Shown here: piece after piece, positions 8,208 through 17,073 of the stretch
Layout of the letters: every line of letters starts with the position of its first letter
Position numbering within the stretch: position 1 is the first letter of the stretch
DNA from: Saprospiraceae bacterium
GTDB taxonomy: Bacteria; Bacteroidota; Bacteroidia; Chitinophagales; Saprospiraceae
DNA: 64,000 bases
Reading direction: 5' to 3'
Assembly: GCA_020627535.1 (NCBI GenBank)
Contig: JAHDGU010000003.1
Span: 186,001 to 250,000 of the forward strand
The notes under the pieces: model-generated
Seen by the model: the letters and a program-made list of their open reading frames with translations, nothing else
Told to the model about the DNA's origin: nothing
Database searches by the model: none
Program-made: the position numbers and the translations under genes

Positions 8208-11200
8208 ATGAAACTCATAAAACGCATATCTCTCGGACTTCTAATCTTTTTGATCCTTTCGATCGTCCTGCTCCTAGCAGCACCTGTACTATTTAAAGAC
8301 GAAATACTGACTTTCGTCAAAAAGGAGCTCAACCAGCAGCTCGATGCCGATACAGACTTTGAAGATGTCAATGTATCATTGATCAAGTCCTTTCCCAAGC
8401 TCAGCGCCGAAATCGAAAACCTCAGCATCACAGGACGTGACAGCTTCTCGGGACAAAATCTGGCGGAGATTGGAAATCTACGATTTGTCCTAGATCTATC
8501 CAGTGTGATCAACAAAGAGCAAGATCCTAAAATCGAACAGATCATCGTCGACGACGCCAAGATAGACCTACTCATCTTAGCCGATGGTCGAGCAAACTAT
8601 GATATCTATAAGTCCACAGCTGAAGCTACAGATACTGCGCAAGAAGGGCTGTCTCTGGAGCTCAGCAAAGTGGTCGTCAATCGTTCTAGCCTAAGCTACA
8701 CTGATCGTAGTGTAGATCAGGCCCTTAGCCTTCAAGACATCAATGCTAGCTCAAAAATCAAGATCCAGAATCAGCTCTATCTCACGGACAATGTGCTGAG
8801 CGTGGAGAATGTTGACTTCAGCATGTCTGGCGTTTCTTATCTGAAAGATGCTGTCATTGAGGCCAGTAGTGGATTGGATATAGATCTCAATAGTCTATTG
8901 ATCCGCTTACGCGAAAATGATATATCTCTCAATGCTCTGCGTCTCAAAGCGGATGGGACTATGGATATCAATGACGATCACCAAGTGTACGACATACGTT
9001 TCTCTGCACCAGGTGATGAATTCAAGCAATTTTTATCCCTACTCCCGTCGGCTTATACAGACGATTTTGATCAGGTGAGGTCTTCCGGTAGTCTTGCGCT
9101 AGAGGGATTCGTCAAAGGAAAGTACTCCGACAAAGAGGTTCCTGCATTTGAAGTGAATCTAGATGTGAAGGAGGGACAGTTTCAGTATCCAGGCTTTGCA
9201 CAAGACATTCGCAACATTTTCGCGAAAGCGAAGATCAGTAGCCAAGAGAATTTAAAATCTCTAGCCGTCATATCTGAGAATCTCTCACTCTCCATCGATG
9301 GAGATCCTCTAGCGACTCAATTTGAGCTCAGAGGTCTTCTCGATAACCCATCTGCTAAAGGAAGCGCTAAGGGCAAGCTCGATCTATCAAAGCTCAAGAG
9401 CGCCTACCCCATGCAGGACATCAAGGAACTTTCTGGAGTACTGGATTTGGATGTGGCATTTGACCTGGATCAATCCTCCATCATTGACAAGCGCTGGGAT
9501 GATGTATTGGCTGATGGTAACATCACCAGTGACCAGATCATACTCAAGTACGCCAGCTACCCTACCATCACCGTAGACCAACTTGATGTCGAGATCGATC
9601 CTAAAATCATAAGTGTCAAAAGCAAAAGCATAGGTACACAAGGATCAGTAGGTCGTGCCGACATCCTCGTCTCAGACTATCTGCTTTACACCTATGACCA
9701 AGGTGATCTCGACGTCAAGGTGAATGCTGAGCTCAATAAACTTAATGTACCTGAGTGGCTGGTGACTGATGACACGGGGTCCGAATCACCCAGCGATAGT
9801 GCGATGAGTGCCAGTGGGGCGAGCCTTGCTGATGGTATCAACGTAGATCTCGACGCTAAGATTGACATCATCGAGTACCCAGCTTATGACATTCGTGATG
9901 TCGTGATGATCGGCAGTTTTAGTGATGACGATCTTACGATCAAAAATGGTGCGCTAAAGATCAATGAGAGTGATCTCCGAGTCAACGGCCAGCTCACAGA
10001 TCTATTGGCGTACTACTACGACGCGGAAGTTCTAGGGGGCACATTGAATCTACGCTCTGAGCTACTTAATATCAACAAGCTCATGCCGAGCTCTGCGGAA
10101 TCGAGTACCACGCGAGATGAAGACAGCTTGAGCGTGATAGCGATCCCTGCCAATATCGAGCTCGAAGTCAATCCGCGAATCGACAGACTGATCTACGGAG
10201 ATTATGACCTCCGCAATACAACTGGGGAAGTTCTGGTGCAAGATCAGACTGTATTTCTGGACCAGGTGGAAAGCACTACCATGGGAGGCAAGATGAACTT
10301 TGCCGGTAGTTATGAAACTCCTGATGAGGGTCCGGCAAGCTTCCGTATGAAGTATGACATGAGCGACATCAACTTCAATAAGTTTTTTAACACCGTCAAT
10401 ACATTTGACCTCCTCTTGCCGGTCGGCAAGTTCATTGAAGGCGTTTTTAACTCAAGCTTGGTCCTAGAAGGTGATCTCAAGGACAACCTATTTCCAGATC
10501 TCAACAGTCTGACTGGTCGCGGATTCCTCGAGACACTCGATGGTACAATACAGCGTACCGAGTTGCTCAGCAAGATAGCAGACAAACTCCAAGTAGATAG
10601 ACTCAAGGATCTTGCCATCGAAAACACCACCAATTGGCTTGAAGTCAAAAACGGAATGGTAGAGGTCAAGAAATTTGATAAATCCATAGAGGGCATTGAC
10701 TTTACCATCGGAGGGACACACAGTCTCACTCAAGAGTTGAACTATAAGGTGATAGCACGCATTCCACGTGAGATGATGGATAAGAATGTGGTCGGTCAAT
10801 CAGTCAACAAAGGCATTGACTTCATCACCAAAGAAGCCAGCTCAAGAGGTCTAAATCTAGAGTCAGGCTCACACTATCTCGTACAGATCGATGTCACAGG
10901 TAGTATCCTCAAGCCAGATCTCAAGTACACCGTACTTGGAACAGAGGATAAAGACATCAAGAGCTTTGTAGATGAAAAAGGTGAGGAAATCAAGGAGAAG
11001 ATCGTTGACACTGTCACGCAGACAATTGATACACTCAAAGAAGAAATCCGATCTCAAGCTGAAGAAAAAGTCGAGGAAATCAAAGACACAGTTAAGACGA
11101 TAGTAGAAGAAAAAGTTGACACCATCGTGGAGCAGGTAAAAGATACAGTCACATCTGTCGTCGAAGAAAAGGTCAGTGAAAAAGCCAAAGAGGTCATAGA

Positions 11201-11336
11201 CAAAGAACTCAAGGACAAGACAGAGGATATCTTTGGAGAAGAAGCGAAGGAGGAGACGGAAAAAATCAAAGAATCCATCAAAGACTGGAACCCATTCAAG
11301 AAAAAGAAAAAGAAAGATGGCGGCGGCATATTTTAG
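8208..11336 (+). CDS. Large AsmA-family envelope protein with C-terminal coiled coil
   Basis: A 1042-residue protein with an N-terminal membrane anchor (residues about 7-28, LGLLIFLILSIVLLLAAPVLF). This is followed by the AsmA signature region: FEDVNVSLIKSFPKLSAEIENLSI, then repeated beta-strand-rich segments with SELDLNG-like turns. AsmA proteins are thought to span the periplasm as lipid-carrying bridges anchored in the inner membrane. The last about 120 residues are unlike typical AsmA: a charged coiled coil rich in VEEKVxxI repeats, ending in a lysine tract (KKKKKK) and DGGGIF. Its end overlaps the next gene by 20 bases. The family call is good; the substrate is unknown. Confidence 0.8.
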   Translation: MKLIKRISLGLLIFLILSIVLLLAAPVLFKDEILTFVKKELNQQLDADTDFEDVNVSLIKSFPKLSAEIENLSITGRDSFSGQNLAEIGNLRFVLDLSSVINKEQDPKIEQIIVDDAKIDLLILADGRANYDIYKSTAEATDTAQEGLSLELSKVVVNRSSLSYTDRSVDQALSLQDINASSKIKIQNQLYLTDNVLSVENVDFSMSGVSYLKDAVIEASSGLDIDLNSLLIRLRENDISLNALRLKADGTMDINDDHQVYDIRFSAPGDEFKQFLSLLPSAYTDDFDQVRSSGSLALEGFVKGKYSDKEVPAFEVNLDVKEGQFQYPGFAQDIRNIFAKAKISSQENLKSLAVISENLSLSIDGDPLATQFELRGLLDNPSAKGSAKGKLDLSKLKSAYPMQDIKELSGVLDLDVAFDLDQSSIIDKRWDDVLADGNITSDQIILKYASYPTITVDQLDVEIDPKIISVKSKSIGTQGSVGRADILVSDYLLYTYDQGDLDVKVNAELNKLNVPEWLVTDDTGSESPSDSAMSASGASLADGINVDLDAKIDIIEYPAYDIRDVVMIGSFSDDDLTIKNGALKINESDLRVNGQLTDLLAYYYDAEVLGGTLNLRSELLNINKLMPSSAESSTTRDEDSLSVIAIPANIELEVNPRIDRLIYGDYDLRNTTGEVLVQDQTVFLDQVESTTMGGKMNFAGSYETPDEGPASFRMKYDMSDINFNKFFNTVNTFDLLLPVGKFIEGVFNSSLVLEGDLKDNLFPDLNSLTGRGFLETLDGTIQRTELLSKIADKLQVDRLKDLAIENTTNWLEVKNGMVEVKKFDKSIEGIDFTIGGTHSLTQELNYKVIARIPREMMDKNVVGQSVNKGIDFITKEASSRGLNLESGSHYLVQIDVTGSILKPDLKYTVLGTEDKDIKSFVDEKGEEIKEKIVDTVTQTIDTLKEEIRSQAEEKVEEIKDTVKTIVEEKVDTIVEQVKDTVTSVVEEKVSEKAKEVIDKELKDKTEDIFGEEAKEETEKIKESIKDWNPFKKKKKKDGGGIF
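9215..9230 (+). repeat. 16-base mini-hairpin repeat, CGC/GCG form
   Basis: Reads CATTTTCGCGAAAGCG, sense within the AsmA-like gene, encoding part of NIFAKAKI. Flanking T and A bases can add one pair to the stem. Confidence 0.8.
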
Positions 11337-12801
11337 ATCTGCACTGATAAGTGCGCTCTTCTTGGTCCTACATCTGAGTCAAGGACAAGGCCCTAGCATA
11401 GACTTCTATGTAGACAACTTTGACGAAGACTTCCTAGTCCTCGCCGACTATGGAGGAGAACAGTTGCTCGTCGAAGACACCCTTCACAAAATCGCTGAAG
11501 GACACTACCAGCTCCGAGAGCACGAACTTGCTGATGGCCCATATATATTGGCTTCACTTGCTCAGCGCAAGTACTTTGATTACATATTAGATACACTTGA
11601 CACGAGCGTGGAGATCCGTGCTGACTGGAATAATCTGCCATCTCGAAAGATTGTAGGCTCTCCACAAAATCAAGCGTTTCTTGACTATGTAGCTGTGCTC
11701 GATCGAGATAATCGAGAAATCCAAAAGATCAATGAACTCATCTCTGCACAAGGTGAAGACAGCCCAGTAGCCCTGACGAGCGAGAGCAAAATCAAGAAGA
11801 TTAAGGAGGAGCAAGATCGGTATGCCTCTCAGATGATAGAACAATGGGATGGCAAATATCTTGCGACAGTCGTCAGAAGCCAAAAGCCCATTGAGTACCC
11901 CGAGCAGGAGGGACTCTCAGAAGATGAGCAGATCATCTTCAACTACAGCCATAGGCTGAAACACTACTTCGACCATGTCAAGGATGAGCCAAGATACTTC
12001 CGCTCGCGCTACTTCAAGAATATGGTCAAAAAATACGTCAAGGAGTACACAGTCTCCAATCCGGACTCTGTCTTCAAGAGCATGAAATATGTGCTCGATA
12101 TGGTGGAGTCAGAAAAAGACGTGTTTCACCACTATCTCGTCTCTTGGATCAATGAATACACACAGTCCAATCGCATGAATGATGAGCGCGTGTGGGTATA
12201 CCTCACTCAAGAATACATCGAGCCCAATCGTGCCGAGGAAATCATCTCAGAAGAGCAATATGCGCAAATGGTTAAAAAAGCCAATGTACATGCCAATAGC
12301 TTCAATGGTGTGACAGGGAAAGATCTACGGATGCCTACCCTAGATCTTGAAGAGACGATCGCACTAGACCTTGAGGCTGATCCAGAGAAATACTATGTAC
12401 TGTCAGATACCAAATCACTATATGAGCGCACAGATTCCATTACTGTATTATTCTTCTGGAAAGCAAGCTGTGGCCATTGTCAGACGGCATTTCCTGTGCT
12501 GGTAGACTTGCAACGCAAGTATGGTGAGCTTGGCCTAGGTGTATTTGCCATCAATGTTGGTAGCTATAAAAAGTATAAGGAGGCCGCCAAATTTATCGTG
12601 GAAAATCAAGGACAAGATATCGATCACTTCGTCGATCCTCACTATAGCTCAAAGTATGCTGAGAAGTATGCTGTATCTCAGACGCCAGGAATATTTATCC
12701 TGGATCGGGATAAGAAGATCCTATTCAATCGAATGGGTGCTTCTCAACTAGAGCAGTTTGTTAAAAACGCCATGGAAGCTCAGGGCATCAATGTGGAATA
12801 G
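11317..12801 (+). CDS. Secreted thioredoxin-fold (TlpA-like) protein with DUF5106-type region
   Basis: A periplasmic disulfide or redox protein. The frame is open from 11233, but the ATG at 11317 starts a proper signal peptide (MAAAYFRSALISALFLVLHLSQG), giving 494 residues. Residues about 25-130 look like the beta-rich DUF4369-type domain of Bacteroidota thioredoxin proteins. About 185-330 match a helical DUF5106-like region. About 355-490 form a TlpA/AhpC-type thioredoxin domain with the active site SCGHC (C385 and C388) and the cis-proline region SQTPGIFILD. It overlaps the AsmA-like gene by 20 bases in the +1 frame, which implies translational coupling. A joint role in envelope maintenance is an inference. 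Confidence 0.84.
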   Translation: MAAAYFRSALISALFLVLHLSQGQGPSIDFYVDNFDEDFLVLADYGGEQLLVEDTLHKIAEGHYQLREHELADGPYILASLAQRKYFDYILDTLDTSVEIRADWNNLPSRKIVGSPQNQAFLDYVAVLDRDNREIQKINELISAQGEDSPVALTSESKIKKIKEEQDRYASQMIEQWDGKYLATVVRSQKPIEYPEQEGLSEDEQIIFNYSHRLKHYFDHVKDEPRYFRSRYFKNMVKKYVKEYTVSNPDSVFKSMKYVLDMVESEKDVFHHYLVSWINEYTQSNRMNDERVWVYLTQEYIEPNRAEEIISEEQYAQMVKKANVHANSFNGVTGKDLRMPTLDLEETIALDLEADPEKYYVLSDTKSLYERTDSITVLFFWKASCGHCQTAFPVLVDLQRKYGELGLGVFAINVGSYKKYKEAAKFIVENQGQDIDHFVDPHYSSKYAEKYAVSQTPGIFILDRDKKILFNRMGASQLEQFVKNAMEAQGINVE

Positions 12802-12809
12802 GAAAGTTT

Positions 12810-14504
12810 CTACTCTTTCCAAATAAGTACATGATGGATTTGGCCATCACGCCGACCTAGCACACGGTACATACCAGCAGGCAAGAGATCTAAAGTAGGA
12901 TACAGCATTTGGCCGGAAGGCCCCTGACCTATCAGGTCGTCGTGAGACCAGATTACTAGATCGCTCATCCCATTGGTGGCTACATCCCAATCCGTCCAGT
13001 GATAGCAATCTGTCGGCTTATCAGCAGAGGGCTGTCGCCCAAATGTATCATCAACAGTACTTGTACTCGTCGCGATCCGGTAATCACTCACGATCGGTAA
13101 ATGATCGCTCACAAGATCAGTATCAAAGCGACTGAGGCCATAGGCGATCAAAGTGTCCGTATCTAGCTCTTGCGTGTACAAAGAAAAGCTGGACTGAAGC
13201 TCAAGTACCGAGGCCGTATGCAATAGGTAGTCCAGGCGTCCCGGAAAGAAACTACCACGTTCATTGATCCAAGTAAAACTCATCGGCAAGCCCGTCGTCT
13301 GAGGGATATTGTCAAATAGACCGGCTGTACCCCAGTCTAGAAGAAAATCAGGTCCAAATAGTCCATTGTCCACGATATCGCCAGAGATTAAGCTCTGTTG
13401 TGTCTGTCGATCTCCGACAAGATTCATATCGCCACATATGATGATCGGAGAATCTTCTGCTAACTCAACACTGCCGATACCATCTTGGATATCCCTGATC
13501 TCAGCGAGAAGTCGGTCAGTCTCTCTTTGTCGATCAAAATCATTTTCACAGCACGGTAGGTGACAATTGGCTATTAATAGATCTGCTGTAGGAAGCTCAA
13601 TCAGAAACAAGCCATTGCCATCAGATGCCTCTACATCTCGTATCGGAAAGAGGCTGACCACAATGATATCTGGATCGATCTTGGCATGATACCATTGACC
13701 ACCTATGGGAGGACTGAGCTGTCGGCTCACAAGATTGGCCATGGCGAGGCTACTATTGTCGTAGACTTCTTGGATCGCAATGATATCTGGCTCCGTCGCC
13801 CGCAAGATTCTGCCAAAGGCCTCCTCCGCAGCAGCACTCTCAAAGACGAGATCTCTGAGCAAGTTATAGCTCATCACACGTATATCAACATTGTCCGATC
13901 TGTGTATCGGCACTATGTAGGAGATCTCAGCATCCGTCAACTCCGCCCTTGCGACACCAGTATCTGGGGCTCTATCACCGCTAGAGCGTACGTCCTTCCA
14001 TACGTAACTGAAGCTGTCGTCGAAGACCAGATCGACACCTGCTAAGAATCCTAAATCTCGATCTACCGATATTTCAAAGAATTCTGAGCTGACAGTAGGA
14101 CTCGACACCAGACCAATGTCATCATGTCGAATCTCGCGACTACTCCCATTGGCATACAGTCGACCTTGTCGCTCACCAAAGTCAAACTCTAAATCTGCAC
14201 CTAGACCCTCGACAGATCGTCCAGTGCTCTCGTTACCGTCAATATCAACGTAGATGACAAGATTATTTCCTTCTTGAAGCAACTCTTCTTCTCGCAATTC
14301 TAGTGCAAAAAACACACGCTCTTGGTCATTGCTAGAACCATAGCCAATGATGTCAAGGGCAAAGGCAGAACTTGCATCTCCGAGAGGATCTGAGATGATC
14401 GATCCTTCTTCCCAGTCATCAAGACTCTCATCCAAGATGACTTGAGCAGCAGCCCATGGACCACTGCAGAATAAAGAGACCATGCAAAGTATCAATCCTC
14501 TCAT
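12810..14504 (-). CDS. Secreted endonuclease/exonuclease/phosphatase-fold hydrolase
   Basis: A 564-residue secreted metal-dependent hydrolase. A signal peptide (residues 1-20, ending WAAAQ) precedes a beta-sandwich region (about 25-195) resembling a carbohydrate-binding or DOMON-like module. Residues about 205-478 form an EEP domain: VMSYNLL with Asn214, AIQEVYD with the metal Glu (about 245), ICGDMNLVG (about 356-364) and VSDHLPIV (about 466-473). The substrate could be nucleic acid, a phospholipid head group or another phosphodiester; it cannot be read from motifs. The last about 70 residues (ending HHVLIWKE, after LPAGMYRVLGRRDG) resemble a degenerate T9SS sorting domain, so outer-surface export is plausible. 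It is convergent with the thioredoxin-fold gene, 8 bases apart. Confidence 0.85.
   Translation of the reverse strand: MRGLILCMVSLFCSGPWAAAQVILDESLDDWEEGSIISDPLGDASSAFALDIIGYGSSNDQERVFFALELREEELLQEGNNLVIYVDIDGNESTGRSVEGLGADLEFDFGERQGRLYANGSSREIRHDDIGLVSSPTVSSEFFEISVDRDLGFLAGVDLVFDDSFSYVWKDVRSSGDRAPDTGVARAELTDAEISYIVPIHRSDNVDIRVMSYNLLRDLVFESAAAEEAFGRILRATEPDIIAIQEVYDNSSLAMANLVSRQLSPPIGGQWYHAKIDPDIIVVSLFPIRDVEASDGNGLFLIELPTADLLIANCHLPCCENDFDRQRETDRLLAEIRDIQDGIGSVELAEDSPIIICGDMNLVGDRQTQQSLISGDIVDNGLFGPDFLLDWGTAGLFDNIPQTTGLPMSFTWINERGSFFPGRLDYLLHTASVLELQSSFSLYTQELDTDTLIAYGLSRFDTDLVSDHLPIVSDYRIATSTSTVDDTFGRQPSADKPTDCYHWTDWDVATNGMSDLVIWSHDDLIGQGPSGQMLYPTLDLLPAGMYRVLGRRDGQIHHVLIWKE
13030..13045 (-). 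repeat. 16-base mini-hairpin repeat, GACA-loop form
   Basis: On the minus strand it reads CATTTGGGCGACAGCC followed by C, a four-pair GGGC/GCCC stem with a GACA loop. It is sense in the hydrolase gene and encodes TFGRQP. Confidence 0.7.
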
Positions 14505-14568
14505 CGTAAGACAATAATAGGCTTGCTACCAGAAAGTTTTGGGATATTTTAATAGTTTGGAAACGTCT

Positions 14569-14576
14569 TACCTTCG
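14569..14576 (+). promoter_or_regulatory. Candidate Bacteroidota -7 box upstream of the DUF6438 gene
   Basis: TACCTTCG matches TAnnTTTG except at one T. It is 33 bases upstream of the ATG at 14610. No well-spaced TTTG -33 box is visible. The same octamer precedes ald. Confidence 0.35.
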
Positions 14577-14609
14577 CTTTATTGTCGTCTTACCTATAAA
14601 GTCTCACAC

Positions 14610-15335
14610 ATGACATATCGCGCTACAGTTTTGCCACTTCTCTGCTCTCTCCTGGCCATCTCATGTTTCAGTCAAGATCCGATCGTCTCTGGCAAGAAGA
14701 AATTTGAGATGTACAAGTCTCCTTGCTTTGGACAGTGCCCACAGTTCAATCTGACAATCTATGATGATCGTACCGCAGTTTATGAAGGTAAGAGTCACAC
14801 CAAGAAACTTGGTGTCTTTAAGCGAGATCTGAGCAAGTCTGAGTATAAGATGATCAAAAAATCCTTTCGCAAAGCCAAATTCAAGACACGCCCGATGGAG
14901 TATCCCACTACCGTATCGGATGCACAGACAGTGACACTGACACAGCACAAACGGACGACCTCCTATCCAGTCAAGGGCAGTATAGATCGCCCAAAGGAGC
15001 TGATAGATCTAGAAAAACTCATGGATAAGATCGCAGACCAAGGAGAGTGGCTCAGAATCAAAGTGAAGGAAGAAAAAGAATTCCCCAATAATCTCATACC
15101 CAATGTCATGCTGATACAGCTCAAGCAAGAAGTAGATATGCAAGCTTGGCTTAAAAGCTATGGAGAGTATGGAATGACTATCGATAGATCCATGGTACCC
15201 AATATGAATTTCATGAAGGTGATTTTCGATTTGAATCAGATCGGCTCACAGGAAATGCTCACCAAAGTCCGCAACGATGAGCGAGTACACACGGTGAGCT
15301 TTGCGCGGAAAACGAGTGGGGATATCATACACTAG
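14610..15335 (+). CDS. DUF6438 secreted protein
   Basis: A 241-residue secreted protein of unknown function. A signal peptide (MTYRATVLPLLCSLLAISCFSQ) precedes a domain with YKSPCFGQCPQFNLTIYDDRTAVYEG (two segments of it at about residues 34-60), the hallmark of DUF6438 proteins. Two conserved cysteines flank GQ in it. A second region (about 150-241) has LIPNVMLIQLKQEVDMQAWLK and may be a small alpha/beta fold. The cysteine in ISCFS could be a lipobox, but the +1 context is weak. 15 bases separate it from the next gene, so the two probably form an operon. Confidence 0.75.
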   Translation: MTYRATVLPLLCSLLAISCFSQDPIVSGKKKFEMYKSPCFGQCPQFNLTIYDDRTAVYEGKSHTKKLGVFKRDLSKSEYKMIKKSFRKAKFKTRPMEYPTTVSDAQTVTLTQHKRTTSYPVKGSIDRPKELIDLEKLMDKIADQGEWLRIKVKEEKEFPNNLIPNVMLIQLKQEVDMQAWLKSYGEYGMTIDRSMVPNMNFMKVIFDLNQIGSQEMLTKVRNDERVHTVSFARKTSGDIIH

Positions 15336-15350
15336 TAGTATTCCTCTTGC

Positions 15351-15848
15351 ATGAACACAGGCATGATATACGGCTTCCTCTCCATATGCCTAGTGAGCGG
15401 GACAATGCTACTGACCAATATGGACACACGTGGTGTAAGTCACTCAAGCAAAGAAGGCCTGTTCGTGCATTACGTCAATCTGATCAAAGAAGCTAAGCTC
15501 GACCTGGGAGCTTTTGAGATTAAGCCGAAACCGACAGGCTGTATTGAAGCAGTTTTAGGTCGCACTAAGATCTGGGGTTATGGTTCTAGACCCAGTACTC
15601 TAATACTCTCCAACCATGTGGCCCAAATTGAAGAAATCCCTTATTGGCTTCGCCAGGATGAGGCCTTGAGAGATATTGTCCTCTACATTGACCACGAGAC
15701 TCCGGTAGACATGAGGAATGCCCTCATAGCTAGCTGTCTTGATCATTGCAGTGGTGAGGTCTTTGTTGCTGTTGCGTCCAACGGGACGACAAGCTATATT
15801 CAGCTATCTGATTATTCTGCCAAGAAGCCTATCTCCTTGCCGAAGTAA
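15351..15848 (+). CDS. Unknown membrane-anchored or secreted protein, distantly ExbD-like
   Basis: A 165-residue protein I do not recognise. The N-terminal hydrophobic stretch (residues about 5-22, MIYGFLSICLVSGTMLLT) is a signal or anchor. The segment IVLYIDHETPVDMRNALIASC then EVFVAVAS resembles, in pattern only, the periplasmic domain of ExbD/TolR (a beta strand with a conserved Asp, a helix, then a strand). No ExbB/TolQ partner is adjacent. It has three further cysteines. It lies 15 bases after the DUF6438 gene, and its 3' end overlaps the gldC 3' end by 37 bases on opposite strands. Confidence 0.6.
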   Translation: MNTGMIYGFLSICLVSGTMLLTNMDTRGVSHSSKEGLFVHYVNLIKEAKLDLGAFEIKPKPTGCIEAVLGRTKIWGYGSRPSTLILSNHVAQIEEIPYWLRQDEALRDIVLYIDHETPVDMRNALIASCLDHCSGEVFVAVASNGTTSYIQLSDYSAKKPISLPK

Positions 15849-16147
15849 TCCACAAATTGTGACATCGCAGAAGCGAGCTTATCATTATTCGTGCTTCGAT
15901 GATAGGTCTGTACTAGGCTCTTCAGTGTGTGATAAAAGAAACGATCCATCTCTTGTACTTCAAGGTCCTTGGTCCATAAGTCAATCTTGAGGGTCTCTTT
16001 CGTCTCTTTTTCAAAGATGGAAAGTAAAAAGGCCTTGCACTCTTTGGGAGCTGAGCCATCCTGCTCTGCTTGCCATGTGATCGTCTCTGGGATCTGCTCC
16101 TCATCGAGTCCGATGGAAAGGATGATATCTGATTTCTGCTGGGACAT
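15812..16147 (-). CDS. gldC: Gliding motility protein GldC
   Basis: A 111-residue cytoplasmic protein matching GldC in length and sequence: SDIILSIGLDEEQIPETITW at the N-terminus, then ETLKIDLWTKDLEVQEMDRFFYHTL and a C-terminal helix with FVDYFGKEIGF. GldC in Flavobacterium aids gliding but is not essential; its biochemical role is unsettled. The start ATG (16147-16145) overlaps the DUF4249 stop codon by one base (TAATG), so the genes are probably translationally coupled. This places a gliding gene at the end of a TonB receptor operon. No other gld gene is present in the window. The 37-base tail-to-tail overlap with the preceding gene is small but real. Confidence 0.88.
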   Translation of the reverse strand: MSQQKSDIILSIGLDEEQIPETITWQAEQDGSAPKECKAFLLSIFEKETKETLKIDLWTKDLEVQEMDRFFYHTLKSLVQTYHRSTNNDKLASAMSQFVDYFGKEIGFLAE

Positions 16148-17073
16148 TACTCAATAATTATGGTGTAAATATCAGTGCTAGATGCTCCCCATACGCCTAA
16201 TGCGCCATCTACGTTACCTCTGACCCGCGTGTAAGTGCTGAATGGCCCCTGATTGGCTCGGCCAAATTCTAGAGTATTCCAGAAATCAAACTGGGCTTGA
16301 TCGATCGTCAGCCACTTTATCCTGGCAGTGTCTCCAAGTGCGTATAGGCCAAAGGTCTCATCAAAGCCACTACCTGGCGGCTCAGACTTTTGCAGAGTAA
16401 AATCGAATTCCTGACCGTCAAATAGTGCATCATCCGTCACTGTAGCCAATCCAGCGATAAAAGGCCCGTCATTAATAGAGGTAAGGTATCGGTAGAAGTT
16501 AGATTCTCCTAGAGGATCAGCAATCGAAGACATGACCTGTCTCCACGGACCACTTTGCTCCCCCGGTGGCTCGACTACGTATAGCGTATCCAGCGGCACA
16601 TAAGGAGGAATGACACTCGATGATGTGAAATCCACATCGGCAGTGTTCACATGCAGTCTACATGTGTCCCCAATGTCAGGTCTCAATTCACCGAGTAGAT
16701 CCACGAAGACGCAGATGTCTACGTCAGGATCCACACTACCGAGTCCAAGTTGCTCTTCTATGATACTGCGTAGCGTCGTATCCAGTTCTGACCAGCACAC
16801 AGATATCAGCTCGACTGGAGCATCCCCACCGATCACCACTTCCACAGTAGCTTCTCTGACAATTGACGCATTGAGCTCCTCCAGCCCTATCTCTCCGGCA
16901 AAGTCAAGCGTTTTAGAAAGCAAGACAAAGCAAGGCGATGCACCTGGACCTACTTCGATGTAACCTTCTACCACAAACTGCTCTGCTGCTTCTTCTCCTC
17001 TTGGATCAAAGTCTGACTCACAAGCAAGAACGACTGTGCAGCAGACTATGAACAGTGCCATCTTGATTTTCAT
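16147..17073 (-). CDS. DUF4249 lipoprotein, partner of the TonB receptor
   Basis: A surface or periplasmic lipoprotein that accompanies TonB-dependent receptors in Bacteroidota, possibly as a substrate-binding subunit. The chosen ATG at 17073 gives MKIKMALFIVCCTVVLACESD with a lipobox ending at Cys; an upstream frame to 17094 would spoil the signal peptide. The 308-residue length and the opening FVVEGYIEVGPG...CFVLLSKTLDF match DUF4249. The start codon overlaps the receptor stop as ATGA, and the stop overlaps gldC, so it sits in the middle of a three-gene coupled operon. The substrate is unknown. Confidence 0.82.
   Translation of the reverse strand: MKIKMALFIVCCTVVLACESDFDPRGEEAAEQFVVEGYIEVGPGASPCFVLLSKTLDFAGEIGLEELNASIVREATVEVVIGGDAPVELISVCWSELDTTLRSIIEEQLGLGSVDPDVDICVFVDLLGELRPDIGDTCRLHVNTADVDFTSSSVIPPYVPLDTLYVVEPPGEQSGPWRQVMSSIADPLGESNFYRYLTSINDGPFIAGLATVTDDALFDGQEFDFTLQKSEPPGSGFDETFGLYALGDTARIKWLTIDQAQFDFWNTLEFGRANQGPFSTYTRVRGNVDGALGVWGASSTDIYTIIIE

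Noticed and set aside
15646-15660. GGCTTCGCCAGGATG as another mini-hairpin repeat copy
   Set aside because: The loop has only three bases and the lead is CATCCT rather than CATTTT; too degenerate to include.
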